From Candidatus Methanoperedens sp. (GTDB taxonomy: Archaea; Halobacteriota; Methanosarcinia; Methanosarcinales; Methanoperedenaceae): 64,000 bases of DNA. Shown here piece by piece: positions 17,677 through 25,332 of this stretch. The position numbers and the translations under genes are program-made. Position 1 is the stretch's first letter. Every line of letters begins with the position of its first letter. The stretch is taken from positions 124,001 through 188,000 of the forward strand of contig JAPZAS010000015.1 in assembly GCA_027460525.1 (NCBI GenBank), read 5' to 3'. The notes beneath the pieces are model-generated. The model made no database searches, had not been told where the DNA came from, and worked only from the letters and a program-made list of their open reading frames with translations.

Positions 17677-18210
17677 ATGATAGAAATAGAAGTAAAGGCA
17701 CGCGTTGATGACGCAAGAAAGATGGAAAGGGCAATCATATCAATGGGGGCTACGCCTATCGGGATACAGGACCAGGCAGATACATATTATAATGCGCCGC
17801 ATCGCAATTTTGAGATGACTGATGAGGCATTGAGGATAAGGGTAGAGGATGGGGATGCCTTTCTGACATACAAGGGCCCGAAAATGGACACCGTATCCAA
17901 AACAAGACAGGAATTCCAGATTGTGATAAAAGACACCGAAACCATGGGGAACATATTGTCATCGCTCGGATTTATCCCGGTTGCAACTGTAACAAAAAGA
18001 AGAAAAAATTACAGGCTCGGGGATTTTTTTATCTCCCTTGATGAAGTACATGACCTCGGGAGTTTTATTGAGGTTGAGATTCCTGTAAAAAATTCCAGGA
18101 ATTATGAGGAAAAGGTCGAGAGTATTTTAAAAATCATTGAAAAATTGGGCATCGACAGGACAGCCACAATCCGCAAATCATACCTTGAAATGCTGCTTGA
18201 GAAAAAATAA
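17677..18210 (+). CDS. CYTH domain protein (class IV adenylate cyclase/thiamine triphosphatase-like)
   Basis: A 177-residue CYTH (CyaB-type) protein that should hydrolyse or cyclise a triphosphate substrate with metal ions in a tunnel fold. The signature ExExK is at the start (MIEIEVKARV), followed by the charged strands expected of the fold (LRIRVEDGDAFLTYKGPK, FISLDEVHDLGSFIEVE). I start at the ATG 17677; the frame stays open upstream into the repeat at 17603 but the family begins at this Met. In archaea these are usually called CyaB, but the true substrate (ATP, thiamine triphosphate or polyphosphate) is unknown. Confidence 0.88.
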   Translation: MIEIEVKARVDDARKMERAIISMGATPIGIQDQADTYYNAPHRNFEMTDEALRIRVEDGDAFLTYKGPKMDTVSKTRQEFQIVIKDTETMGNILSSLGFIPVATVTKRRKNYRLGDFFISLDEVHDLGSFIEVEIPVKNSRNYEEKVESILKIIEKLGIDRTATIRKSYLEMLLEKK

Positions 18211-18239
18211 AGCCAAGAATCGTTCGCCAATAGTAGAAT

Positions 18240-18250
18240 AATATATATAC
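18240..18250 (+). promoter_or_regulatory. TATA box of lhr
   Basis: AATATATATAC about 22-25 nt before the ATG at 18266/18272. That spacing predicts a leaderless or nearly leaderless lhr transcript, since no Shine-Dalgarno precedes the gene. Confidence 0.5.
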
Positions 18251-18265
18251 TGCGATTATCTTTTC

Positions 18266-21094
18266 ATGCCCATGAACGTGTTCAGCCTGCTAAATCCCGG
18301 AATCCAGGATGCTTTAGCCAAGCAGGGATTTATTGCTCCCACCGAGCCGCAGATAAAGGGAATCCCGGCGGTGCTCGCAAAGGAACATGTGCTGCTTATA
18401 GCGCCCACAGGCTCGGGTAAAACAGAATCTGCCGTTCTTCCGGTATTTGACAGCATCATGCAAAAAAAGGAAGAGGAAAGACGCGGGATATCTGTCCTGT
18501 ATATCACGCCTCTTCGCGCCCTGAATCGCGATATGCTCTCGCGCCTTGAATGGTGGGGAAAAGAACTGGGTATAAAAGTGGCAGTCAGGCACGGGGACAC
18601 CACCTCTTACGAGCGGCAAAAACAGTCGCGCAAGCCCCCGGATTTTCTTGTCACAACGCCTGAGACGCTTCAGGTGATGCTCACAGGGAAGAGGCTCAGG
18701 AATAACCTCAAGACCGTTACGCATGTGATTGTTGATGAAGTGCACGAGCTTGCTTCTTCAAAGAGGGGCGCGCAGTTATCCATCGCCCTTGAACGACTGG
18801 TTGAAGTATGCGGCGAGTTCCAGAGGCTCGGTCTTTCTGCAACTGTGGGGAAACCCGATGATATAGCGCGTTTCCTTGCAGGAACGAACAGGAATGCAAG
18901 GGTGATTGAAGTGTCCCTTATAAAAAAACTGGATTTCAATGTGGTATGTCCAAAACCTGCATCAGCGGATTTTGAGTCTTCAAAAAAACTGATGTGCACT
19001 CCAGAGATAGCCTCGCATCTCCTTGTAATATCCGATATTGTGGCACAGCACAAATCCACCCTGATTTTCGTAAATACAAGAGAAGCGGCTGAAATGCTGG
19101 GTTCAAGGTTCAGGATGCTGGGAATCCCTATCGGCGTACATCACGGTTCACTTTCACGGGAAACAAGAATCGAGGCGGAAAATAATTTTAAAGGAGGTGT
19201 TCTTTCAGGACTTATCTGCACCTCTTCGATGGAACTTGGGATAGACATCGGCGACGTGGAGCATGTAGTCCAGTACATGTCCCCTCGCGAGGTTACACGC
19301 CTTATACAGAGGGTGGGGCGCGGCGGGCATCGGATAGGGGAGAGGTCAAGCGGGACAATAATCACTATAAGTGCGGACGATGCGGCTGAATCCTCAGCAA
19401 TCACACGGAGGGCAAAAGCAGGGAAGATTGAAACTATCGATATCCATGAGAACAGCACCGATACGCTTGCAAACCAGATCTGCGGGATGGCGCTTGATTT
19501 TAGCGAGATTTCAACTCCTGCCATATATTCGATAGTCAAAAGGGCTCACCCCTATCGTAATCTTAAAATCGAGATGCTGCGCGAGGTTATCAAGCAGTTA
19601 AACGATACCAGGCTTATACGCTTTGAGAATGATACGGTCAACAGGAAGAGGAGGACATGGCAGTATTTTTACGAAAACCTCTCCATGATCCCGGATGAGA
19701 AACGATTTGAGATATTCGATATAGTGAGCGGGCGGACAGTGGGAGCGCTTGACGAGGCGTTCGTTGTGGATTTTGCAGAAGCCGGCGCAGTTTTCATTGC
19801 AAAAGGCGAGATGTGGCGCATCATCGAGATAATAACAGAGAAAAGCAGGATAAAGGTGGAGCCGATAAGCGACCCGGGAGCGGATATCCCCAACTGGGTG
19901 GGCGAAGAGATACCCGTGCCTTACGAGGTGGCGCAGGAAGTAGGGAGCATAAGGAAGCGTATCCTGGAAAAAATTATACATGGTGAGAAACCAGAAAAAA
20001 TAACCGGGGATTTCAGAAACGAATATCCTGCAGATAGCGAAGCTGCACATGAGATTCTGGAGTTAATCCAGAAGCAGGTCAAGGCAGGTCTTACCGTGCC
20101 GACTAATGATACAGCGGTTATCGAACAGGACGGGAAGACAATCGTGCTCAACATCTGCGGCGGACATAAGGTGAATGAGACCCTGGGAAGAACGCTGACC
20201 TCACTGCTTGCAGCACGATTCGGTGCAAGCGTGGCAATGGAGATTGATCCGTACAGGATTAAGCTTGAGCTCCCAAGGATGCTGAATGCCGAGAAGATAA
20301 AAGAGCTGCTCCTGACTACAAGCCCTGACCACATCGAACCGATTATCGAGATGACCTTGAAGAATACCACGCTGCTCAAATGGAAGATGGTTCATGTGGC
20401 GCGGAAATTCGGCGCGCTGAGCAGGGATGTGGATTACGGGCGCATAAGCATGAAGAAACTGCTTGATGTGTTCGAGCACACGCCCATGTATGATGAAGCC
20501 GTGCGGGAGATATTCCACGACAAGCTCGATATAGCACGCGCTAGGGAGGCTCTTGGCGCGCTCCAGAGCGGGAGCATGAAGCTGGTTGTCCAGCCCACAA
20601 GCCCGATAGGCGAGGCGGGTTTCATGGGCGGCAGGGAGCTAATGGCGCCCGAGAGGGCGGACAGCTCAATTATCATGGCGCTCAAGAGCAGGATAATGAA
20701 CGACCATGTTATCCTTTTCTGCCTGAACTGCAAGAAATGGAAAGCCAAAAGGGTTGTCAACAACGTCCCCCAGGTTCCGGAATGTCCATTGTGCAGCAGC
20801 AGGCTGATCGCGGCACTCAAGCCCTGGGAGGAGGAGGAGATTAAGATTGTTAGGAAGCCTGATAGGGAAAAGACAGAGGAGGAGAGAAAAAGGACGGCGC
20901 GGGTTTATCGGAATGCCAACCTTGTGCTCTCACAGGGGAAGACTGCGGCGATTGCGCTTGCTTCGAGGGGGATTGGGCCTGAGACTGCTTCGAGGGTTAT
21001 TCGGAAGTTGAGGGAGGATGAAGAGGAGTTTTACAGGGATATTCTGATTGCCGAGAGGAATTATGCGAAGACGAAGAGGTTCTGGGATGTGTAG
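18266..21094 (+). CDS. lhr: Lhr-type superfamily 2 ATP-dependent helicase
   Basis: A large helicase-related protein acting on RNA or DNA duplexes in repair. Visible motifs: Walker A APTGSGKT (46-53), DEVH box (157-160), SAT (191-193), motif VI QRVGRGGHR, the Lhr winged-helix and core region, and a C-terminal zinc knuckle (CLNCKK and CPLC). At 942 residues it is full length. The last 60 codons ([18 protein letters not shown] to the stop) are duplicated twice downstream (21845-22033 and 22822-22929), each copy bordering a toxin-antitoxin module, so the present 3' end may have been replaced by an incoming element. Confidence 0.95.
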   Translation: MPMNVFSLLNPGIQDALAKQGFIAPTEPQIKGIPAVLAKEHVLLIAPTGSGKTESAVLPVFDSIMQKKEEERRGISVLYITPLRALNRDMLSRLEWWGKELGIKVAVRHGDTTSYERQKQSRKPPDFLVTTPETLQVMLTGKRLRNNLKTVTHVIVDEVHELASSKRGAQLSIALERLVEVCGEFQRLGLSATVGKPDDIARFLAGTNRNARVIEVSLIKKLDFNVVCPKPASADFESSKKLMCTPEIASHLLVISDIVAQHKSTLIFVNTREAAEMLGSRFRMLGIPIGVHHGSLSRETRIEAENNFKGGVLSGLICTSSMELGIDIGDVEHVVQYMSPREVTRLIQRVGRGGHRIGERSSGTIITISADDAAESSAITRRAKAGKIETIDIHENSTDTLANQICGMALDFSEISTPAIYSIVKRAHPYRNLKIEMLREVIKQLNDTRLIRFENDTVNRKRRTWQYFYENLSMIPDEKRFEIFDIVSGRTVGALDEAFVVDFAEAGAVFIAKGEMWRIIEIITEKSRIKVEPISDPGADIPNWVGEEIPVPYEVAQEVGSIRKRILEKIIHGEKPEKITGDFRNEYPADSEAAHEILELIQKQVKAGLTVPTNDTAVIEQDGKTIVLNICGGHKVNETLGRTLTSLLAARFGASVAMEIDPYRIKLELPRMLNAEKIKELLLTTSPDHIEPIIEMTLKNTTLLKWKMVHVARKFGALSRDVDYGRISMKKLLDVFEHTPMYDEAVREIFHDKLDIARAREALGALQSGSMKLVVQPTSPIGEAGFMGGRELMAPERADSSIIMALKSRIMNDHVILFCLNCKKWKAKRVVNNVPQVPECPLCSSRLIAALKPWEEEEIKIVRKPDREKTEEERKRTARVYRNANLVLSQGKTAAIALASRGIGPETASRVIRKLREDEEEFYRDILIAERNYAKTKRFWDV

Positions 21095-21101
21095 GGGGTT
21101 A

Positions 21102-21452
21102 TTATCTGGTAATTCCCAATTGAAAACTCAGTGCATCAATTATTTCCTGCTGTAAATCAAAATCTTCGATTATACCCAATTCTTTTATCAGACGTTTTTT
21201 ATCAAGAGTCCTTATTTGATAGCAAAGAACAATAGATTCCTTCTCAAGTCTTCCCGTATTGGCAGGCATTAAGACCTCATTCGGGTAAATCCTCCTTTCT
21301 GGCTTTCTTGATGTTATCGGAAGAACATTCACTACCGGTAGAATCTGGTTTATTTCTTCCTCACTTATTACCAGAACTGGACGAGTCTTTCCCTGTTCAG
21401 AGCCAACCACTGGGTCAAGATTGGCTAAGAATATATGCCACTTATACTGCAT
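21102..21452 (-). CDS. MazF/PemK-type endoribonuclease toxin
   Basis: A 116-residue type II toxin predicted to cut mRNA. The family signature is clear: MQYKWHIFLANLDPVVGSEQ, GKTRPVLVISEEEINQ, PITSRKPERRIYPNEVLM and LCYQIRTLDKKRL. It ends 7 nt from lhr on the opposite strand. Its antitoxin gene at 21459 lies just upstream with a 6-nt gap. Confidence 0.92.
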   Translation of the reverse strand: MQYKWHIFLANLDPVVGSEQGKTRPVLVISEEEINQILPVVNVLPITSRKPERRIYPNEVLMPANTGRLEKESIVLCYQIRTLDKKRLIKELGIIEDFDLQQEIIDALSFQLGITR

Positions 21453-21458
21453 CTTCGT

Positions 21459-21701
21459 TTAATATCCTTCTAAATCGACAGAATTGAAGTCATCAGATAT
21501 TTCTTTCATATCTTCGAGAAAGAGTTTATCTTTAGTAGCATTTTTTAATTCTCTAATTTTTTGTTTGAAACTATCCTGCCTGTTTTTCATAATTAAAATC
21601 ACTTCTATTGTTTCATTTTCAGGAATATCCTTTGGAACCTTTATCCTTATCTCATGGTCTTTAGGTATTCTAACAATTTGTTTGACTGCTTCCAAAACCA
21701 C
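21459..21701 (-). CDS. antitoxin paired with MazF-like toxin
   Basis: An 80-residue protein. The N-terminal half has beta-strand character (VRIPKDHEIRIKVPKDIPEN, IEVILIMKN) like AbrB/MazE-related or DUF104-type antitoxins, and the C-terminal half is an acidic, flexible toxin-binding tail. The GTG start at 21701 overlaps a GGAGG ribosome site, so TTG two codons later may be used instead. Position before the toxin gene is the standard TA order. Confidence 0.75.
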   Translation of the reverse strand: MVLEAVKQIVRIPKDHEIRIKVPKDIPENETIEVILIMKNRQDSFKQKIRELKNATKDKLFLEDMKEISDDFNSVDLEGY

Positions 21702-21844
21702 ATTCCTCCATTATTTTTCATTTGCGTAACCATTTCGTGTCCGAAATCAAGTCATCTTTGCATATTGCAGCACGCTTTATACTATAATCTCTTTTCATTA
21801 TATATGAAACTTAACAAAAAAATACTGATGATAGAACTGCCTGA

Positions 21845-22033
21845 CTTTACCGTAATGCGAATGTCGTGCTCTCGCAGGGGAAGACTGCGGCGATTGCGCT
21901 TGCTTCGAGGGGGATTGGGCCTGAGACTGCGTCGAGGGTTATAAGGAAGATGAGGGAAGATGAGGAGGAGTTTTACAGGGATATTCTGATTGCCGAGAGG
22001 AATTATGCGAAGACGAAGAGGTTCTGGGAGTAA
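21845..22033 (+). pseudogene. duplicated 3' end of lhr, copy 2
   Basis: 62 codons homologous to the lhr C-terminus, from [18 protein letters not shown] to KTKRFWE and a stop. Over the last 150 bp only about seven bases differ from lhr itself, several of them silent. The frame is blocked by TGA immediately upstream. It lies after the MazF module and before a vapBC relic. It cannot be a working gene; it marks the old end of lhr before insertion or a recombination scar. Confidence 0.9.
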
Positions 22034-22066
22034 GTGATTTATGGACGGTGGTCATGAAGTGTTATC

Positions 22067-22274
22067 ATGGAGCTTATAAAATTTAAGAAGAAGTTTAAAA
22101 AATCATATTTCGGAGCTTTTCCTGGACTAAAGGAATTTGACAGGCACGAGGGAGATGACGACCGTACTGACGATCCATCGTTTCCGCGACTGCAAAAAAC
22201 GAAGCTGCAAGGCTCATGACAGGCGACCCCCGCATTTTAAATGCGTGAAGGATGTCGTATATCTGGGGAAGTGA
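22067..22274 (+). pseudogene. decayed vapBC toxin-antitoxin remnant
   Basis: From the ATG at 22067 the sequence reads MELIKFKKKFKKSYFGAFPG and LKEFDRHEGDD, resembling the C-terminal tail of an archaeal VapB antitoxin. From 22174 another frame reads SIVSATAKNEAARLMTGDP, then after a frameshift near 22230 HFKCVKDVVYLGK and stop at 22274, which is the C-terminal part of a PIN-domain VapC. The toxin N-terminus is missing. This is an internally deleted and frameshifted module just upstream of hicBA. Confidence 0.7.
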
Positions 22275-22286
22275 GAGTTGTAAGTA

Positions 22287-22299
22287 AAGTATAATACTT
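22287..22299. promoter_or_regulatory. palindromic candidate operator before hicBA
   Basis: AAGTATAATACTT is a perfect palindrome (6-bp arms, one central base) about 85 bp before hicB and overlapping a TATA-like sequence. HicB antitoxins often autoregulate through such sites; the site is inferred only from symmetry and position. Confidence 0.35.
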
Positions 22300-22383
22300 A
22301 TGGTACACTTTTGGAGGACTGCCTGTGCATATTGAAATGCAAATCTATTTAACGAATCGGAACGATACATTTCAGTGAGTTAT

Positions 22384-22620
22384 ATGGATTTTACAGCAAT
22401 CATCAGAAAAGGTGATAAGCAGTTTGCGGCTCTGTGCCCGGAAGTAGATGTTGTAAGCCAAGGTTATACGATTGAAGAGGCGCTTAAAAATCTCAAAGAA
22501 GCTGTAGAGGTCTATATTGAGGAGATGGGCTTTCCTGAAGAGATAGCGCCTGAAGATACCGTCATAGCTCATTTTGAGGTGCTGTCCCATGGGGAAGCTG
22601 CCCGTCCTGTCAGGGCGTGA
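22384..22620 (+). CDS. hicB: HicB-like antitoxin (module 1)
   Basis: A 78-residue antitoxin with the partially degraded RNase H fold of HicB: FTAIIRKGDKQFAALCPEVD, VVSQGYTIEEALKNLKEAVE. A GTG at 22375 would add three residues; the ATG at 22384 gives the usual start. The 3' end overlaps hicA by 32 nt, indicating translational coupling. Gene order antitoxin-toxin is reversed relative to classical hicAB but common in archaea. Confidence 0.85.
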   Translation: MDFTAIIRKGDKQFAALCPEVDVVSQGYTIEEALKNLKEAVEVYIEEMGFPEEIAPEDTVIAHFEVLSHGEAARPVRA

Positions 22621-22819
22621 AGTTATCAAGGCTCTTAAAAAAATTGGCTTTGAACCTGCAAGGCAGAAAGGCTGCCATATTGTTCTCGTCAGAGTGGTTT
22701 CGGATTCCAAGCGGGCTGTTGTTGTTCCAAACCATAAGGAAATCGACCCGGGAACGCTGCTTGAGATTATCAGGCAGGCGGGTTTGAAGAGGGATGAGTT
22801 CGTGAAATTGCTGAAGTAA
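22589..22819 (+). CDS. hicA: HicA-like mRNA interferase toxin (module 1)
   Basis: A 76-residue double-stranded RNA-binding-like toxin starting at MGKLPVLSGREVIKALKKIG. The catalytic His lies in RQKGCHIVLVR, where the family usually has G-S/N-H; here the preceding residue is Cys. It ends with the typical LLEIIRQAGLKRDEFVKLL helix. The lhr copy 3 starts 3 nt after its stop codon. Confidence 0.87.
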   Translation: MGKLPVLSGREVIKALKKIGFEPARQKGCHIVLVRVVSDSKRAVVVPNHKEIDPGTLLEIIRQAGLKRDEFVKLLK

Positions 22820-22821
22820 TT

Positions 22822-22929
22822 GAGACTGCCTTGCGTGTGATTGGGAAGCTGAGGGAGGATGAGGAGGAGTTTTACTGGAATATGCTGATTGTTGAGAGGA
22901 ATTATGCGAGGACGAATAGGTTCTGGGAG
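22822..22929 (+). pseudogene. duplicated 3' end of lhr, copy 3 (more diverged)
   Basis: 36 codons homologous to the end of lhr ([18 protein letters not shown] to ARTNRFWE), but with more changes than copy 2 and with the stop codon lost, so the frame runs on to 22960. It begins 3 nt after the hicA stop. Greater divergence than the 21845 copy suggests an older event. Confidence 0.85.
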
Positions 22930-23022
22930 TGGGGTTTGAGGATTGTTATTAACAATTAGAGAATTAAAACTTACGATATATTTATCAACTATAGAATTAA
23001 TGATTTAGACAGAGGGATAAGT

Positions 23023-23394
23023 ATGGTCGAAGAAATTGTTAAGAAAACTGTAAGTGAAACTTCAAGATTGTCTGGTCTGGGAATAGAAAAATATCTAATA
23101 CCGAATGAAATAGCTACCTATGCAACAAACGGCAGCTTGTATGTGGGTGGTGAAGCGGGCTTAAAAGGGTATGTAACAAGCAACCGAGTTATGTTTTATA
23201 CAAGCAAAGGACTTATTTTCAAATCAGATCGTTTGCATGAAATTCCACTCGACCAAATAAAATCTTTTAGAATTGTTGAGGAAGGTATGATTTTCAAAAC
23301 AATGTACCTTAAACTAAATGAGCTTACTATTAAAGGAGATAGGTCTGATATTTTAGACTTGTATCGAGCGATACAGGTTGCAAAACAAAAATGA
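23023..23394 (+). CDS. PH-like domain protein
   Basis: A 123-residue protein whose core (GLKGYVTSNRVMFYTSKGLI, then IPLDQIKSFRIVEEGM and LKLNELTIKG) fits the bacterial/archaeal PH-like (YokE/bPH) fold with alternating beta strands and a final helix. These domains often associate with membranes or partner proteins. Its stop overlaps the start of the membrane protein at 23391 (ATGA), so the two are coexpressed. Confidence 0.7.
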   Translation: MVEEIVKKTVSETSRLSGLGIEKYLIPNEIATYATNGSLYVGGEAGLKGYVTSNRVMFYTSKGLIFKSDRLHEIPLDQIKSFRIVEEGMIFKTMYLKLNELTIKGDRSDILDLYRAIQVAKQK

Positions 23395-23732
23395 ATAGAC
23401 AACAACATTTGACTATAGGTGTTATCGCCTTTCTGGCGTACACTTATCTTATTTATTTAGCGATCAAAATTTCTTCGGATGCAATCGTATATGCGCTTAT
23501 ATCTGCTGTTCTAGGTTCTATTATCCCTGATATTTTAGAAGCTCCTACAAGTTGGATGCACAGAGGTTTAGGTCATAGCAAAAGAGCTTTAAAATTAACG
23601 GGAAAGATATTGGTCATAACAGCTTTAGTTGGTTTACTTTTTTCTATATTTTATATTATTTCTAGTTTTTTCCTCGGCTATGTATTTCATCTCTTGGCTG
23701 ATGCTACAACCGAAGTAGGGCTTCCAGATTAA
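23391..23732 (+). CDS. YdjM/DUF457-like membrane protein (putative metal-dependent hydrolase)
   Basis: A 113-residue protein with three hydrophobic spans. Conserved features are the N-terminal HLTIGVIAF, the GSIIPDILEAPT motif, HRGLGHSKRAL and the C-terminal GYVFHLLADATTEVG, which carry the His/Asp residues typical of the YdjM (DUF457) membrane family. It is shorter than many members but both ends are present. Coupled by a 4-nt overlap to the PH-like gene. Confidence 0.75.
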   Translation: MNRQQHLTIGVIAFLAYTYLIYLAIKISSDAIVYALISAVLGSIIPDILEAPTSWMHRGLGHSKRALKLTGKILVITALVGLLFSIFYIISSFFLGYVFHLLADATTEVGLPD

Positions 23733-23751
23733 TTCAAATACCACAAGTTCT

Positions 23752-23826
23752 GCGCCGCCCCCATCTCATCCCGCAGCCCCCGCCGCAGGGAAGGCGCGCC
23801 GCCCATGCGCTCTCAAAGGACGGCGC
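23752..23826 (-). repeat. GC-rich TA-island repeat R1
   Basis: A 75-bp G+C-rich element bordered by GCGCCGCCC and GGACGGCGC, near-inverted ends. It shares a core (CGCAGGGAAGGCGCGCCGCC, then CTCAAAGGACGGCGCCGA) with 24331-24408 and 25151-25236. Read on the minus strand it aligns with the C-terminal coding end of vapC genes via the 26174 copy. It lies between the membrane gene and hicBA module 2. Confidence 0.7.
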
Positions 23827-23866
23827 CGATTCATAGCAACCTTAATAAGTACATATACGCAAAATA

Positions 23867-24073
23867 ATGACCATGAAATTTAAAGTCGTTATCACAGAAG
23901 GCGAAGACGGCTGGTACGTGGTCGTGGTTCCTTCGCTTCCGGGCTGCATTTCTCAAGGAAAGACAAAAAAGGAAGCCCTTGAGAACATAAAAGAAGCCAT
24001 AGAACTCTACCTTGAGCCTGAAAATGACTTTCTCTCCATGGGCACAGGCCAGGTAGCTGAGGTAACGGTTTGA
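23867..24073 (+). CDS. hicB: HicB-like antitoxin (module 2)
   Basis: A 68-residue HicB-type antitoxin: FKVVITEGEDGWYVVVVPSL, PGCISQGKTKKEALENIKEA, IELYLEP. Its end overlaps the TTG start of hicA by 4 nt. It is not close in sequence to the module 1 HicB, so this is a separate acquisition rather than a tandem copy. Confidence 0.9.
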   Translation: MTMKFKVVITEGEDGWYVVVVPSLPGCISQGKTKKEALENIKEAIELYLEPENDFLSMGTGQVAEVTV

Positions 24074-24294
24074 AGTTGCCAGTTATTTCTGGAAAAGAAG
24101 CAATAAAAGCATTGGAGAGGGCTGGATTTGTTATAGTCAGGCAGAGGGGAAGCCACATCAGGATGAAGAAAGTTACATCTGAAGTCGTGATTAAAATAAC
24201 CGTTCCTCTTCACGATACTCTTGACAGAGGAACCCTTAAGAGCATAATAAGAAGCGCAGGTCTAACTGTGGAAGAGTTCGTTGAATTGCTTTAA
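24070..24294 (+). CDS. hicA: HicA-like mRNA interferase toxin (module 2)
   Basis: A 74-residue toxin with the complete HicA pattern: LPVISGKEAIKALERAGFVI, VRQRGSHIRM with the catalytic His, then VPLHDTLDRGTLKSIIRSAG and LTVEEFVELL. The TTG start overlaps the hicB stop (TTGA). Confidence 0.92.
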   Translation: MKLPVISGKEAIKALERAGFVIVRQRGSHIRMKKVTSEVVIKITVPLHDTLDRGTLKSIIRSAGLTVEEFVELL

Positions 24295-24330
24295 AAATTG
24301 ATATTCTGTAGCACAAATCTGTAAGCACCT

Positions 24331-24408
24331 GCGCCGTCCCCAGCACCCTGCCCCGCAGCCCCCGCCGCAGGGAAAGCGCGCCGCCCATGCACCCTCAAAG
24401 GACGGCGC
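24331..24408 (-). repeat. GC-rich TA-island repeat R2
   Basis: 78 bp bounded by exact inverted ends GCGCCGTCC and GGACGGCGC. The core is nearly identical to R1 and R3. Its left flank (CACAAATCTGTAAGCACCTG) closely matches the left flank of R4. It sits just past the 3' end of the vapC gene at 24443, in the orientation expected for a leftover vapC 3' end. Confidence 0.75.
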
Positions 24409-24442
24409 CGATTCGGGAATAAACCGGCACCGAAAGCTCTGG

Positions 24443-24838
24443 TCACTTTTTATCTAAAAAATCCTCAAACCTTCCGGCACCCGCGCTGCACTCAATCGCT
24501 CGATCAAGCAGCTTTTTATCCTCGGTTACAAGGACGTCCTTCATTGAAATTGATGCATAGAGGTACGATGCATCATAGTAGCTCAAATTGTTATCCACCG
24601 CTACCTTGAGAACTTCATTCTTGATCCCGATTTTTAAAATCTCCATCAAAGAAATGACCTTCGAGATAAATTTTATCAATTTTGCTCCTTCGCTTTCTGA
24701 TATTTTCTTTCTTGTAACCTCTTTCCAGACCACGTTCCCAAGCTCATAATGCGCTAAATCCAGAGTTTTTCCTTCCAGCAGCTTATTAAAAGCTCCAATT
24801 TCTATAGCTCTATAAATGGAACTGGCATCATAAATCAT
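24443..24838 (-). CDS. PIN-domain ribonuclease toxin (VapC-like)
   Basis: A 131-residue PIN toxin, a metal-dependent RNase. Acidic active-site residues are visible: Asp4 (MIYDAS), Glu32 (HYELGNVVW), Asp89 (YYDASYLYA) and Asp107 (VTEDKKLLDRA). The C-terminus reads ECSAGAGRFEDFLDKK; relics of this same tail are recognisable in the repeat family of the island. The start overlaps the upstream antitoxin stop by 4 nt. Confidence 0.9.
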   Translation of the reverse strand: MIYDASSIYRAIEIGAFNKLLEGKTLDLAHYELGNVVWKEVTRKKISESEGAKLIKFISKVISLMEILKIGIKNEVLKVAVDNNLSYYDASYLYASISMKDVLVTEDKKLLDRAIECSAGAGRFEDFLDKK

Positions 24839-25059
24839 CTCTCTCTATCCTCCCGAATTGATTTTGCAACCTGTTCGCTCTTGATTTTATTGATAATTGG
24901 TTTTAGTAATTCTGATTCTTTTTTGAGGTTCATAATCTCGAATTTTTTAATTTCATTCTGTATCGCTTTTCTTATAACTTCGGATGGTTTTATTCCATAC
25001 TCTTCAATTTTATGCTTGACTTCTCTTGGTATCTTGGCTGAAACAGTCGTATAATCCAT
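24835..25059 (-). CDS. ribbon-helix-helix type antitoxin (VapB-like)
   Basis: A 74-residue protein with an N-terminal RHH DNA-binding segment (TVSAKIPREVKHKIEEYGIK, PSEVIRKAIQNEI) and a charged C-terminal helix that should bind the PIN toxin. It precedes and overlaps vapC. A strong palindromic operator covers its start codon (25059-25088), consistent with autoregulation by the RHH domain. Confidence 0.88.
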   Translation of the reverse strand: MDYTTVSAKIPREVKHKIEEYGIKPSEVIRKAIQNEIKKFEIMNLKKESELLKPIINKIKSEQVAKSIREDRER

Positions 25060-25088
25060 ATATGTAGTTATTATATGTAATACATATA
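25059..25088 (-). promoter_or_regulatory. operator for the RHH antitoxin operon
   Basis: A perfect 17-bp palindrome TATATGTAATACATATA (25072-25088) plus a further half-site TATATGTA (25059-25066) spaced 5 bp away. The block is directly upstream of the vapB ATG and overlaps the promoter, as expected for cooperative RHH dimers. The sites are read directly; the binding is inferred. Confidence 0.65.
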
Positions 25089-25150
25089 AAGATTACTAAA
25101 TGTAGTAACAACCTGAACTATTTCACGTGCTGAGAAACATTCGAACTCAT

Positions 25151-25236
25151 TCGCCCTCCCGACTCCCTCCATGCGCCCCGCCCGCAGTCTCCGCCACAGG
25201 GAAGCGCGCCGCCCACGCGCACTCAAAGGACGGCGC
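25151..25236 (-). repeat. GC-rich TA-island repeat R3
   Basis: About 86 bp with the core CAGGGAAGCGCGCCGCCCAC and ACTCAAAGGACGGCGCCGA shared with R1 and R2, and a degenerate left end (TCGCCCTCC). It lies between vapBC and the UPF0175/PIN module, in the same orientation as the other copies. Confidence 0.7.
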
Positions 25237-25332
25237 CGACACGGACTGAAACGCCTGATACAAGTACCAAAATCTGTCTGTTTGAGAAGCTATTTAAAGT
25301 CTCGAATCCAAATGTAACAGTGTGATACATAG

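Noticed and set aside
22095-22370. 91-residue minus-strand open frame before hicB
   Set aside because: Antisense to the vapC relic and the hicBA promoter; no family-like sequence or ribosome site.
23752-25236. R1-R3 as integron attC sites
   Set aside because: The inverted ends resemble attC in spirit, but no integrase is present, the attC core sites are not visible and homology to vapC tails explains them better.
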